Below are positions 15,234 to 24,321 of a stretch of 64,000 nucleotides of DNA, one piece after another. Made by a program: the position numbers and the translations under genes. The DNA comes from Paenibacillus sp. FSL R5-0766 (GTDB taxonomy: Bacteria; Bacillota; Bacilli; Paenibacillales; Paenibacillaceae), in the NCBI RefSeq assembly GCF_037971845.1, contig NZ_CP150227.1:4402001-4466000 (forward strand), written 5' to 3'. Below the pieces are notes generated by a model that worked only from the letters and a program-made list of their open reading frames with translations, was not told where the DNA came from and did not search any database. Position 1 is the first letter of the stretch; each line of letters begins with the position of its first letter.

Positions 15234-16556
15234 CTAACTTTCGTCGGACTTCTTCCGAGTAAATATGCGAATTGGTGTTCCTTCGAAATCAAACGCTGCA
15301 CGGATTTTATTCTCCAGATAGCGCTCATATGAGAAGTGCATCAACTCAGGATCGTTCACAAAAATAACCATGGTCGGCGGTTTAACTGCAACCTGAGTCA
15401 CATAGTTAATTCTCATTCTCCGTCCTTTATCTGTTGGCGGAGGATTAATGGCAACCGCATCAGACACCACATCGTTAAGCAGATGGGTCTGCACACGTAA
15501 CGAGTGTTGCTCTGCTACACGTTGCACAACCGGCAACAATTTTTGTAAGCGTTGTTTTGTGAGGGCCGACAAAAATACGACCGGAGCATAAGTCATAAAC
15601 AGGAAGTGATCCCGAATTTTTCTCTCAAACTCTTTCATCGTTTTGTCATGCTTCTCTACCACGTCCCATTTGTTCACAACAAACAATGACGCTTTACCCG
15701 CTTCGAATGCATATCCTGCAATATGCTTGTCCTGTTCAATAATGCCTTCTTCACCATTAATGACAATCAGAACAACATCTGCACGCTCAATCGCACGCAT
15801 CGCACGCATTACACTGTATTTCTCAGTTGTTTCATATACTTTACCACGCTTACGCATACCTGCTGTATCAATCAGCACGTAACGTTGGCCGTCTTTTTCA
15901 AAAGGTGTATCAATTGCATCCCGGGTCGTTCCAGCCACATCACTTACAATGACACGCTCTTCACCCAGAATAGCGTTCACCAGTGAAGATTTACCCACAT
16001 TAGGACGTCCGATCAGAGCTACACGAATGACATCTTCATCGTAAGTCTCTTCCTCAAGTTCTGGTAGCTTCTCCACAATTGCATCAAGCAAATCACCTAC
16101 ACCTGTACCGTGACTTCCGGATACGCCGATGGGATCACCGAAACCAAATCCATAAAACTCATAAATGAGCTCACTTCGTCCGATATTATCCACTTTGTTA
16201 ACGGCTACAACAATAGGCTTGCCTGAGCGGTAGAGCATCTCTGCTACCTCTTCATCCGATTGCGTAATACCTGCTTTTGCATCACACATGAATACAATAA
16301 CATCCGCTTCTTCAATAGCGAGCTCTGCTTGCATCCGAATCGATTTTAAGATTACATCTTCACCATCAATTTCGATACCACCTGTATCAATGATACTAAA
16401 TGGTTTACCGTTCCATTCACCGATTCCATATATGCGGTCACGGGTAATGCCCGGCTTGTCTTCCACAATGGCCAGTCTGTCGCCGATGATCCGATTGAAA
16501 ATGGTGGATTTACCCACGTTCGGTCGTCCGACAATTGCCACAACGGGTCTTGCCAT
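15234..16556 (-). CDS. der: Ribosome-assembly GTPase Der (EngA)
   Basis: 440 residues with two tandem GTPase domains, needed for maturation of the 50S subunit. Domain 1 has GRPNVGKST (residues 9-17), DTGGIE and NKVD; domain 2 repeats GRPNVGKSS (about 184-192), [10 protein letters not shown] and NKWD. A C-terminal KH-like domain ends TRKKSDES. The ATG at 16556 lies 10 bases after AGGAGG; an upstream GTG overlaps the binding site. It heads the der-plsY-gpsA operon, conserved in Bacillales. Confidence 0.96.
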   Translation of the reverse strand: MARPVVAIVGRPNVGKSTIFNRIIGDRLAIVEDKPGITRDRIYGIGEWNGKPFSIIDTGGIEIDGEDVILKSIRMQAELAIEEADVIVFMCDAKAGITQSDEEVAEMLYRSGKPIVVAVNKVDNIGRSELIYEFYGFGFGDPIGVSGSHGTGVGDLLDAIVEKLPELEEETYDEDVIRVALIGRPNVGKSSLVNAILGEERVIVSDVAGTTRDAIDTPFEKDGQRYVLIDTAGMRKRGKVYETTEKYSVMRAMRAIERADVVLIVINGEEGIIEQDKHIAGYAFEAGKASLFVVNKWDVVEKHDKTMKEFERKIRDHFLFMTYAPVVFLSALTKQRLQKLLPVVQRVAEQHSLRVQTHLLNDVVSDAVAINPPPTDKGRRMRINYVTQVAVKPPTMVIFVNDPELMHFSYERYLENKIRAAFDFEGTPIRIFTRKKSDES

Positions 16557-16645
16557 ACATTCCACTCCTCCTGTCCATACTTACGATACTCATCATAGCA
16601 AAAAAGATATGTCTTGGCTAACGTTTCATGCCAAATTACTCGCAA

Positions 16646-16682
16646 TAAAAACAATCGGCGAACCCGCCTTGGGCTCGCCGAT
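16646..16682 (-). terminator. Terminator after the S1-domain protein gene
   Basis: Minus-strand ATCGGCGAGCCC and GGGTTCGCCGAT form a 12-bp stem followed by a T-rich tail. It separates rpsA/ypfD from der. Confidence 0.85.
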
Positions 16683-16741
16683 CTTGCTTTTGTTATTCAG
16701 CAAAATATGCAGTATATAACTTAGAACCATGCATTGTTAAC

Positions 16742-17956
16742 TTATTTGAATTTGCTGAGTTTGTCTCCAAACAGTTCGCCAAGCGTAGTGCTCATACCTT
16801 GATTGTTCAAGGAAACGTTTGGATTGTTGATTTCTTCACGCGGAGCGTTGTTTCTTGAAGGTCTTTCTGATTTTTGTGGTTGAGCTGGAGCTTCTTCTGT
16901 TTCTTTGATGCTCAAGCTTACACGTTGCTCAGAAGGGTTCATGTCCAAGATTTTAACTTGAACTTCTTGTCCTTCTTTCAGCACTTCATGAGGAGTGCCG
17001 ATGTGTTTGTGGGAGATTTGCGAGATATGCACAAGTCCCTCAACACCAGGAGCGATTTCAACAAATGCACCGAAGTCTACCAGACGTTTTACAACACCTG
17101 TTACGATATCGCTGGAATTGAATTTTTCGCTTGCTGTTTCCCAAGGACCTGGTTGAACAGCTTTCATGCTCAGGCTGATTTTGCCTTTTTCAGGGTCAAC
17201 TTTCAGCACTTTCACACTAACTTTATCACCTTCAGACAGTACATCGGATGGTTTTTCAACGTGTGTCCAAGCCAGCTCGGATACGTGAACCAAACCGTCA
17301 ACTCCGCCCACATCAACGAATGCACCGAATTGAGTCAAACGTTGTACTGTACCTTCGATTACTTGACCTTCTTGCAAACCAGCCATTACTGTAGCTTTGT
17401 TTGCTTCGAATTCTTGCTCCAGTACGTCTTTTTGGGAAAGGATCACTTTGTTGTTCTCACGGTCGATCTCTTTCACTTTAACACGCAGTGTGCGTCCTTT
17501 GTAGTCGCTGAAGTCTTCAACGAAATGGCGTTCAACCATGGAAGCCGGGATAAATCCACGTACGCCCACGTCTGCTACCAGACCGCCTTTAACAACATCA
17601 CCTACAACAACTTCGAATACGTCTTGGTCTTCAAAATGCTTTTGCAATTGATCCCATGCGTTTTCGCTGTCGATTGCACGTTTGGACAGAACGAGTTTTT
17701 CTTTCTCGTCGTCGATGCTAAGAACTTTAGCTTCAACTTCTTGTCCAACTTCTACTGCGTCAGACGCGCTGTCAACATGTAATGAAGACAGTTCACGAAT
17801 TGGAATGACACCGTCATATTTATATCCAATGCTCACATAGGCTTGGTTATCTTCCAATTTGACGATGGTTCCTTTTACGGTATCTCCTTTTTTCAAGGAA
17901 ACGAATTGATCCAACTCATCTTGGGTTGCTTCTTGATTTTTCATTTCTTCCGACAT
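16742..17956 (-). CDS. rpsA: 30S ribosomal protein S1-like protein (YpfD), four S1 domains
   Basis: 404 residues with four S1 RNA-binding repeats. Each carries a recognisable core such as GDTVKGTIVKLEDNQAYVSIG, GVRGFIPASM, GGVDGLVHVSELAW and APGVEGLVHISQISH, spread over about residues 15-350. It is shorter than proteobacterial S1 (six domains), as is usual for low-G+C Gram-positives. The tail after about residue 365 is Pro/Asn-rich. The start has GAGGAGGG upstream. It probably binds mRNA on the ribosome or in regulation. It follows plsC and cmk as in the B. subtilis cmk-ypfD order. Confidence 0.93.
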   Translation of the reverse strand: MSEEMKNQEATQDELDQFVSLKKGDTVKGTIVKLEDNQAYVSIGYKYDGVIPIRELSSLHVDSASDAVEVGQEVEAKVLSIDDEKEKLVLSKRAIDSENAWDQLQKHFEDQDVFEVVVGDVVKGGLVADVGVRGFIPASMVERHFVEDFSDYKGRTLRVKVKEIDRENNKVILSQKDVLEQEFEANKATVMAGLQEGQVIEGTVQRLTQFGAFVDVGGVDGLVHVSELAWTHVEKPSDVLSEGDKVSVKVLKVDPEKGKISLSMKAVQPGPWETASEKFNSSDIVTGVVKRLVDFGAFVEIAPGVEGLVHISQISHKHIGTPHEVLKEGQEVQVKILDMNPSEQRVSLSIKETEEAPAQPQKSERPSRNNAPREEINNPNVSLNNQGMSTTLGELFGDKLSKFK

Positions 17957-18098
17957 GTCAAATACCCTCCTCAATTCAAAAACCCCATTATATTCAAACC
18001 TGCCTGTAGCAGAGTTCAAAACACTTTCATCACTGAGTGCTCAAGCTTTAGTCTCCCTCAAAAATATGGAAACATGCACTCAGCTACCGACGAAGCCA

Positions 18099-18686
18099 TT
18101 ACTTGCTTGGCACGCCCGTTTGCACCATTTCGTTAATCTTGGACATAATCTTTTCAGTCGCCTTCTCCAGAGCTTCTCCAGATGGGTCTTCCTTGAACTC
18201 GTCCAAACTTACTGGTGCTCCATATACAACTTTCATCTTACGAAAAACTTTGTAGTTACCGATAATAGCAGTAGGAATAACTGTAGCGCCACTGCGGAGA
18301 GCAAAACTCGCTGCCCCTTTTTTGCCGATACCTCCATCATTGTGACGGCTTCCCGAGGGGAAGATTCCAAGCACTTGCCCATCACGCAAAATATTGAGTG
18401 AGGTTTTGATGGATTCCTTGCTGACACCTCCACGTTTAACGGGGAAAGCACCCACGGCTTTAATAATTCGGCCGAGTACCGGAATGTCAAACAATTCGCT
18501 TTTGGCCATGAAACGCACCTGACGGCGAATTTTGATACCAACGGTTGGAGGATCGAAGTTACTAATATGATTGGAACATAAAAGTACGCCGCCTTCTTTC
18601 GGAATATTCTCCCGTCCAACGGCCTCCAAGCGGAAAAGAATGGTATAAATGATCCGCAGTAATGTGCTGCAAAATGTGTAAATCAT
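18099..18686 (-). CDS. plsC: 1-acyl-sn-glycerol-3-phosphate acyltransferase
   Basis: 195-residue PlsC-family acyltransferase converting lysophosphatidic acid to phosphatidic acid. It has a hydrophobic N-terminal helix (about 1-18), the catalytic NHISNFDPP (HX4D, about residues 40-48) and FPSGSRHNDGG as the substrate-binding motif. The ATG at 18686 has GAGGAGAG upstream and overlaps the cmk stop by four bases (ATGA), so it is coupled to cmk. Together with plsY and gpsA nearby, three glycerolipid steps cluster here. Confidence 0.92.
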   Translation of the reverse strand: MIYTFCSTLLRIIYTILFRLEAVGRENIPKEGGVLLCSNHISNFDPPTVGIKIRRQVRFMAKSELFDIPVLGRIIKAVGAFPVKRGGVSKESIKTSLNILRDGQVLGIFPSGSRHNDGGIGKKGAASFALRSGATVIPTAIIGNYKVFRKMKVVYGAPVSLDEFKEDPSGEALEKATEKIMSKINEMVQTGVPSK

Positions 18687-19387
18687 AGACCGATCTCTCC
18701 TCTGACCATTGTGCAATAAGATACGATTTTGTCAACCACTTCATGAATGTTCATCTCCGTTGTATCAAGGACGATAGCATCCTCAGCACAACGCAATGGG
18801 GAAATTTCCCGATTCTCATCCAATCTGTCACGGGTGGCAATGTCTCGCTCCAGCTGTTGCAACGTCAGTCCTTCAGAGGGGTCCAGTTCTTTGAAGCGGC
18901 GAAGCGCACGCTCTTCGACACTGGCAGTCATGAAGATTTTCACTTCCGCATCGGGCAGTACTGTCGTTCCGATATCGCGTCCATCCATGACGACGCCCTT
19001 GCGCAAAGCCATTTGCCGCTGAGTATCCACTAATTGCGTACGCAGCCCCTCGATTTGCGCATATCGGGACACGATTCCCGTCACTTCACGGGAGCGGATT
19101 TCCGAGGTTACTTCTTCCCCATTACAGAACACTTTCTGTCCGTCGGGATCCGGTTGTAAATCAATGACCAGCTTTTGGGCTTCCTGAAGTACCTGTGCCA
19201 CTTCTTCCGGCGCAATATCTTTCCGAAGCATGTGCAAGGTTACCGCACGGTACATTGCGCCTGTATCGACGTATACATACGCGAGCGCCTCTGCAACCAA
19301 TCGGGCCACCGTGCTTTTCCCGGCACCGGCAGGTCCGTCAATTGCAACGTTCATTTTCCCGTTCTCTGATGTGTTCTGGCTTGCCAA
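18683..19387 (-). CDS. cmk: Cytidylate kinase
   Basis: 234 residues; phosphorylates CMP/dCMP. The P-loop reads AIDGPAGAGKST (about residues 14-25), with DTGAMYRAVT and MDGRDIGTTVLPDA as substrate-binding segments and a lid containing EERALRRFKEL. I propose a TTG start at 19387, 9 bases after GAGGAGG; the first ATG (19354) is poorly served, although it would still include the whole domain. It begins the cmk-plsC-ypfD cluster. Confidence 0.93.
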   Translation of the reverse strand: MASQNTSENGKMNVAIDGPAGAGKSTVARLVAEALAYVYVDTGAMYRAVTLHMLRKDIAPEEVAQVLQEAQKLVIDLQPDPDGQKVFCNGEEVTSEIRSREVTGIVSRYAQIEGLRTQLVDTQRQMALRKGVVMDGRDIGTTVLPDAEVKIFMTASVEERALRRFKELDPSEGLTLQQLERDIATRDRLDENREISPLRCAEDAIVLDTTEMNIHEVVDKIVSYCTMVRGEIGL

Positions 19388-19490
19388 CGGGGCATTCCTC
19401 CTCAAACGATAAACCTCAATAAAAAAACAGGCATTGCCTGCATCGTGAAAATTATACCACACTCTACACATGGATGCAAAAACAGACAAA

Positions 19491-19715
19491 TCAACGACAT
19501 TTGTAATCATTCACCGCTTGCACTTCAATTGGCGTTCCTTCCAGGCGGTCAATGGTGGTCAAATTCTTTTTGAAGCCTGGTACCAACAGTAGCAATTGAT
19601 ATAGCACAAGCAGGATTAGAAGGGCTGTAATCAGAATCGTAACCTTTCGTTCCATTCTCCTGGAGAAAACATAATAAAGTCGTTCATATCTGCGGGTTGC
19701 ATGACGATGATTCAA
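19491..19715 (-). CDS. Small single-pass membrane protein (YpfB position)
   Basis: 74 residues with one hydrophobic helix (about 25-45, ILITALLILLVLYQLLLLVP) after a basic N-terminus, suggesting an N-in membrane anchor. It uses a TTG start preceded by CGGAGG. Location between the PilZ protein and cmk is that of B. subtilis ypfB, a short protein of unknown function; sequence similarity was not tested. About 100 bases with no gene separate it from cmk. Confidence 0.65.
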   Translation of the reverse strand: MNHRHATRRYERLYYVFSRRMERKVTILITALLILLVLYQLLLLVPGFKKNLTTIDRLEGTPIEVQAVNDYKCR

Positions 19716-19778
19716 GGCAATACCTCCGTTTTTTTCATTACGGTACCCGCAGTTCCCTCTCTTTATGCCACGACATTC

Positions 19779-20447
19779 CTATTTCGTGCGATAGTCAAGT
19801 TGCCGTTCAAAACAAAACTTGATAATTTTTTGGCGCTCCGAATCTGAAATCTGGACAAATTTCAGCATGCATAGCTGTCTGCCGGTTTCCAGGGTTTTGA
19901 TCCGCACAACTTCAGCTTCAAAATTCACATGTTCAATAGTTGAATTCCGGTAGGGAACAAGCAACCAGCATTTCAATTTTTGACCTTCAGCTATTGAAAA
20001 CCCTGTTTCGCCGTAGATGGACAATCCACCGCCACCAATATCTTCAGTCAATCCGACGGCACGGGTCAGATCTTCACTCTGGATGGCCAGTTCGAGATTT
20101 GCGTGAACACGAAGAAAGCTGCGCCGTTGTATTTTGGATATATCGCTCGGAAGCGGTTTGCGGATACGGACAAGACGGACCACATCTTCCTCAAATCCCG
20201 TGACATAGGTATTAAAATAATGCCGGACCCCATCCTCCGTAATATATGAAATGGACAATTCTTCTCCGAAAAAGAGCCTTTTCAGACGGCTGCTTCCTTG
20301 TTGCATCGGGACCTCAATCAGAAAACTGGTGTCATCCATATCTGCAATGCGTGATTTGTATTCTTTGTGTTCCTCTTTTTCATCTGCAGAAGCAATCTGG
20401 ATGTATAAAATTTCATTTATTTTAGGAAACAAGCTGTTCACCGCCAC
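19779..20447 (-). CDS. ypfA: PilZ-domain flagellar brake protein (YpfA/MotI-like)
   Basis: 222 residues with an N-terminal YcgR-N-like barrel (about 1-95) and a C-terminal PilZ domain. The c-di-GMP-binding RRSFLRV (RxxxR, about residues 107-113) and the second motif region DIGGGGLSIYG (about 137-147) are visible. In B. subtilis the homologue (MotI/DgrA) binds c-di-GMP and then interacts with the flagellar stator to brake motility. It sits between ypeB and the YpfB-like gene, as in B. subtilis. The start has only a weak ribosome-binding site. Confidence 0.85.
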   Translation of the reverse strand: MAVNSLFPKINEILYIQIASADEKEEHKEYKSRIADMDDTSFLIEVPMQQGSSRLKRLFFGEELSISYITEDGVRHYFNTYVTGFEEDVVRLVRIRKPLPSDISKIQRRSFLRVHANLELAIQSEDLTRAVGLTEDIGGGGLSIYGETGFSIAEGQKLKCWLLVPYRNSTIEHVNFEAEVVRIKTLETGRQLCMLKFVQISDSERQKIIKFCFERQLDYRTK

Positions 20448-20511
20448 TTTATGTATTTATCTTCGTATGTACGAGGACTATTATACCATGACCTTTCTCA
20501 CATTGAACAAG

Positions 20512-20536
20512 AAAAAACAGACCACATCGTGGTCTG
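20512..20536 (-). terminator. Terminator after ypeB
   Basis: Minus-strand CAGACCA-CGATG-TGGTCTG followed by six T residues. It lies 44 bases after the ypeB stop codon. Confidence 0.85.
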
Positions 20537-20579
20537 CCGCAGTTATTCGCTCAGCTTAAAATTCAAATTATCCATCTTT

Positions 20580-21926
20580 TTATGAGGTTGCATTGACCGG
20601 TTTGATCTCTTCAACCGCTTCTTCCATTCCTGTATTCGCATTAATGTATATCCGGTAACGAGAACCGTTAATTTTCCCTCCGAATTCATAACACAATACT
20701 TCTTTGCTGTAATCATTCTCAATCAGGGATTTGCGAACATAATTTTCTTCGAACTCCGAGTTAAGCTTTTTCCGCGCCTGTTGCTCCGTAAGCGTTGCTT
20801 TCGGAATTTTGCGCTTGTCATTATGTTCGTAGACAAAGTCACTCGCCTGGAAGCCGGTTACTTCACCTGTATCCAAACCTACACGAACTGACATTTTCTC
20901 AGGATAGATCAAAGTGTCTCCTTGCTTACGTACATAAGTAAGGTTACCCAGATTACCATATTCGTCGTAGTTTACGGCCTTCATATCCTTATAACCTTTG
21001 TTCATTAGAAATTGATCTGCTTTAGCCATGGCATTCTGACGAGACACTTTTTTGGTTCCGATTGGACGGGTATCACTGTAAGAGATCAGCATTCCGCCAT
21101 TACGGGTGAAATCCATCATCAGTTTGCCATTGTTGGCATGATCAATTGTGGCAGTGTAGGACTCCCAGTCAGTTCCTTTGCCGTTCTCCTGCACTTGGAT
21201 TTTGCTACTATCCGCATTAGAAAATTTTGCAGCCTTGCTCTGGATCTGTTCTTTGGTCACCGGCAAACCGCCCAGTTTCTTGACTGATCGTTTTGCATAG
21301 ATATTGGATACGGAAGGCCCCCAATCAAGCTCCGGGTATTCCTGTACCTTTTTGTTCACAGTACGAAAACCATCAACGATCGTGTTGTCCATGGTTTGCT
21401 CTTGCGTTGCCATGGCAGTCTCTGCATCCATCCAGCGCAATCGGTCCGTCAGGACTTTCTGCTGCACATCCTGCAGATTCTTGGTAATCTCGGATGAATT
21501 CTGATACAGCTTTTTCAGGTTGCCCATTTCCTTCTCACTTAGCGGTTCGTTCGTCAAGTCACGCATCGACGCCCGATAGGCAAAGTTGGAAATACGTGAG
21601 AGAAACTCCTCTGTCTCGTTAAATGGCAGCATGGTGAGTGGCAGTTGGTTGATCTCATTCTGTGCTTCACTGGTGAGTCGCCATACATTCATCAAACCTT
21701 TGCGATGCATCCCCTGTGATGTAGAGTGAACCGCCAAGGTGTTACCAATCTCCGAATGCAATTTGTCCATATGAAAAGATAAATCGTGAAAGGCACGCTG
21801 ATATTGGTTCTCTGCCTTGATCAGAATTGCATTCTTCTCCTGATTCTCCTGATAACCCCACACGAGCGCACCGACCAGCAGAACCGCAAATATCGGAAAC
21901 ATAACTGAACTTAAACGTTTATACAT
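20580..21926 (-). CDS. ypeB: Spore germination protein YpeB
   Basis: 448 residues, family length. An N-terminal membrane anchor (about 9-24, MFPIFAVLLVGALVWGY) precedes an extended helical region and C-terminal PepSY-type repeats (for example KVSRQNAMAKADQFLMNKGY and LTEQQARKKLNSEFEENY). In B. subtilis YpeB is needed for the stability and activity of the cortex-lytic enzyme SleB, encoded in the same operon. Here no sleB lies upstream; a 56-residue zinc-ribbon protein and then prsW occupy that place. The start has AAAGGAG upstream. It has its own terminator. Confidence 0.92.
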   Translation of the reverse strand: MYKRLSSVMFPIFAVLLVGALVWGYQENQEKNAILIKAENQYQRAFHDLSFHMDKLHSEIGNTLAVHSTSQGMHRKGLMNVWRLTSEAQNEINQLPLTMLPFNETEEFLSRISNFAYRASMRDLTNEPLSEKEMGNLKKLYQNSSEITKNLQDVQQKVLTDRLRWMDAETAMATQEQTMDNTIVDGFRTVNKKVQEYPELDWGPSVSNIYAKRSVKKLGGLPVTKEQIQSKAAKFSNADSSKIQVQENGKGTDWESYTATIDHANNGKLMMDFTRNGGMLISYSDTRPIGTKKVSRQNAMAKADQFLMNKGYKDMKAVNYDEYGNLGNLTYVRKQGDTLIYPEKMSVRVGLDTGEVTGFQASDFVYEHNDKRKIPKATLTEQQARKKLNSEFEENYVRKSLIENDYSKEVLCYEFGGKINGSRYRIYINANTGMEEAVEEIKPVNATS

Positions 21927-22047
21927 CCGTAGAGTCTCCTTTCTTCTAAACCACTACCTCTATTGTGGATCGAAGAAAGATCTCTTATGCATGCGATTTC
22001 CAGTCCTTACACAAGCAGGCTGCTAAAGTCCCGTTTGGGTCCTCCTT

Positions 22048-22218
22048 TTAATTCAGCTGAATCCCAGTTGCCATGCCCTCTTCTTCAATTTCGAACTGGT
22101 CTCTGTTATCACATAGGCACTGCTTGAATCCCGTCTCAATTCGGCCCCGCTCTTTCTTGCCTCGTAATGTAAATCGTTCACCGCATTGTTTGCATCTGAT
22201 TTTAATTTTAATTCTCAT
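22048..22218 (-). CDS. Small zinc-ribbon-like protein of unknown function
   Basis: 56 residues starting MRIKIKIRCKQCGERF, with C-x2-C near residues 9-12 and C-x-C near 34-36, a pattern able to bind one zinc ion. It is very basic in the first half and acidic in the second. GGAG lies 9 bases before the ATG. The overlapping plus-strand ORF is a shadow. I do not recognise a named family. It stands alone between ypeB and prsW, where B. subtilis has sleB. Confidence 0.6.
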   Translation of the reverse strand: MRIKIKIRCKQCGERFTLRGKKERGRIETGFKQCLCDNRDQFEIEEEGMATGIQLN

Positions 22219-22269
22219 CACAACGATCTCCGTTTCTGTTGGTCATTCCCCGGGAGTTTATCCGTAAAA

Positions 22270-22328
22270 ATAAAAACACACCGGAGCCATAGGCGCAATA
22301 TGCACTTTATGTCCACCAGTGTGTCCCT
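22270..22328 (-). terminator. Terminator after prsW
   Basis: Minus-strand ACACACTGGTGG and the downstream GGCTCCGGTGTGT arm form an imperfect stem followed by TTTTATTTTT. It begins 5 bases after the prsW stop codon. Confidence 0.55.
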
Positions 22329-22332
22329 ATTT

Positions 22333-23028
22333 TTATAATTTAACCTCTTCCTCCCGCTTCACAAAACGAAAAGGAGAACGGTTATTAGCTCGTGTGATTT
22401 TACCCATTGCCCCATACCACAGGCCCGCCATTAGCGGCGCTATAAACCACAACCAATTGTTCAGCATGGTGTTCATGATGACATCGTACAATGCATGCCA
22501 GAAAAAAGGTAAAACCAGAGAAAGAACCAGGTACCACCGCTTTTTCTTACCACCGATAAACTTGGCTTTACCCATATAATAACCCATGATTACCGCAAAC
22601 ATAGCGTGCCCTGAAACAGGGAGCAGTGCCCGAAGGAACATGGCTGAGACGGATGCATTCCCCCCAAAGGCATACAACACATTCTCAACAGTGGCAAATC
22701 CAAGTGAAACAGCGACCGCATATAAGATCCCATCATACGGCTCATCAAATTCGGTGTGATTATAGATGATATGATAAAGTACGAACCATTTAACGAATTC
22801 CTCCACACCACCTGAGATCATAATGGCCTCAAGATAAGGATTATCCCCGAGCCATATCATCATGCCACGCTGAATAATCATCACAGGCAGTACCATCAGA
22901 ATCCCCATGAGGAAAACCCGCAATACCATATGAAGTGGCTCATAATCATAACGGTCTTTCAGGTAAAAGTATGTTAACAAGGCGAGACCCGGAGCAACTG
23001 CTGCCGCTAAGACCGAAAACAAAAGCAC
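22333..23028 (-). CDS. prsW: PrsW-family intramembrane protease
   Basis: 231-residue polytopic membrane protein of the PrsW glutamic-type protease family. B. subtilis PrsW makes the first cut in anti-sigma factor RsiW, releasing SigW in envelope stress. The conserved GGVEEFVKW (about residues 70-78) supplies the paired glutamates; histidines in GHAMFAVIMGYYMG and FFWHALYD mark the other catalytic helices. A GTG start at 23028 has GGAGGG 8 bases upstream. It lies near ypeB as in B. subtilis. No sigW/rsiW pair is in the window. Confidence 0.88.
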   Translation of the reverse strand: MLLFSVLAAAVAPGLALLTYFYLKDRYDYEPLHMVLRVFLMGILMVLPVMIIQRGMMIWLGDNPYLEAIMISGGVEEFVKWFVLYHIIYNHTEFDEPYDGILYAVAVSLGFATVENVLYAFGGNASVSAMFLRALLPVSGHAMFAVIMGYYMGKAKFIGGKKKRWYLVLSLVLPFFWHALYDVIMNTMLNNWLWFIAPLMAGLWYGAMGKITRANNRSPFRFVKREEEVKL

Positions 23029-23071
23029 CGAAATTCCCTCCTCTGACTAAAGACGCGATTACAACTAGAGA

Positions 23072-23686
23072 TTAATCCTGGCGTTTGAAGTGGGTGCAGA
23101 TAACATCAATCGCTTGTGCAGGAATAACAACCTTACCATACTCTTCCATAACTGCCGGAGTAACTGAGGATCCTTCGCCAAATTCAGCAAGCAAGGCAAT
23201 CAATGCCGCATGTTTGGTGGAATCTACCTCATCTGGCTCCAAATGCAAGAACCACTTGTCTTTATAAGAATAAAGTCTCCCAGCATCCGTAACATGCTGA
23301 CGCAACATATGTGCAGCTTCAATGAGCACTTCAAAGTCCTTGAATGCATAAACGATGGAATCGCTTTGCTCGAGTGTAACTTCCATTTCATATACTTCTT
23401 CAGGAAGATCATCTTCATGACCTGAACCATATTGTTGCGGATCATATTTTCCACGTGTGACAATGACAACCATCCCTTGAGCGGGAAGTGCGAATACTTC
23501 GACAGCGAGTGGACCTGTGGCATCAAATCCAAGTTCGGAATAGGCCTGATCCATCATTTCAGTGAACAGTTCATGAACCTTAGGTATTTCCTGCCACATA
23601 TCTTCTTTTTGTATTCCGCGCTCGCTCAGATCGTCAAAGGTCAGGAAAATCCGTATCTTATCGTGACTTAGTCGTTCTATTTTCAT
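23072..23686 (-). CDS. mecA: Adaptor protein MecA
   Basis: 204 residues beginning MKIERLSHDKIRIFLTFDDL, the diagnostic N-terminus of MecA. This adaptor delivers substrates such as the competence regulator ComK to the ClpCP protease. The N-terminal target-binding part (about 1-80), acidic linker (about 105-125, GSGHEDDLPEEVYEMEV) and C-terminal Clp-binding domain are all present. The ATG at 23686 has GGGGAG upstream. It is about 45 bases from prsW; whether the two are co-transcribed is unclear. Confidence 0.92.
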   Translation of the reverse strand: MKIERLSHDKIRIFLTFDDLSERGIQKEDMWQEIPKVHELFTEMMDQAYSELGFDATGPLAVEVFALPAQGMVVIVTRGKYDPQQYGSGHEDDLPEEVYEMEVTLEQSDSIVYAFKDFEVLIEAAHMLRQHVTDAGRLYSYKDKWFLHLEPDEVDSTKHAALIALLAEFGEGSSVTPAVMEEYGKVVIPAQAIDVICTHFKRQD

Positions 23687-23812
23687 ACAGGATCTCCCCT
23701 TTATAAGCAAGTCTTATAACAGATTATGAAGCACAAAACAATATGTGCTGAAAATAAATCTATGTAGTTATGTTATCATTTTATACCTCTAAATGCACGA
23801 AGTAAAATCGAC

Positions 23813-23857
23813 AAAAAAAGAATCATTCCACAGCCAATCTAGACTGTGGATGATTCT
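23813..23857 (-). terminator. Terminator after the 117-residue hypothetical gene
   Basis: Minus-strand AGAATCATCCACAGTC and GGCTGTGGAATGATTCT form a long stem followed by seven T residues. It starts 16 bases after the stop codon. Confidence 0.8.
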
Positions 23858-23873
23858 AATTGGAGGTTTTGGT

Positions 23874-24227
23874 TTATAAACCCGGTACTGTTGTGTTTGT
23901 TTGGCTTAAAATTTGCTCAACTTCATGCTTCACATCGGGATTGGTGCGAATAAAATCTTTGAGCATGCTCATATTCGCTTCTTTTTCCTGCGGTGTGATT
24001 GCTCTTGCGGTCTTTGCTGCCGGATTTTTGTGGGATTCACCATGTTGATTTTGCTTGCTTGTGAACCCGTCCATACCCGGGAAAGTCATTTCCATCATCT
24101 TATGTTTTGCCTGATCCATCATATTTCTTGATGAACCCGATGACATCATGGGCAATTTGCCTTTGGACAGCCATGAACTGGCTGCAACACCAATGACAAT
24201 GCCCCAAAAAAAGGATGACGTCTTCAT
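23874..24227 (-). CDS. Hypothetical small protein with N-terminal hydrophobic helix
   Basis: 117 residues starting MKTSSFFWGIVIGVAASSWL. The N-terminal helix (about 6-21) may anchor it in the membrane; a Met-rich middle and a charged helical C-terminus (EKEANMSMLKDFIRTNPDVK) follow. AAGGAGG lies 8 bases upstream of the ATG at 24227. No family is recognised. It diverges from the polysaccharide-deacetylase gene and has its own terminator. Confidence 0.65.
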   Translation of the reverse strand: MKTSSFFWGIVIGVAASSWLSKGKLPMMSSGSSRNMMDQAKHKMMEMTFPGMDGFTSKQNQHGESHKNPAAKTARAITPQEKEANMSMLKDFIRTNPDVKHEVEQILSQTNTTVPGL

Positions 24228-24321
24228 TACACCAACCTCCTTCAAGTGTTAAAATCATATTTAGTGTTTGCGGTAGTGAGCGATCTCATTCCGTATAAAT
24301 ACAGGAAAGCGAGTTGAAATC

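Noticed and set aside
16874-17782. 302-residue plus-strand ORF opposite the S1-domain gene
   Set aside because: It is a codon-bias shadow of the S1 repeats; no family features and no ribosome-binding site.
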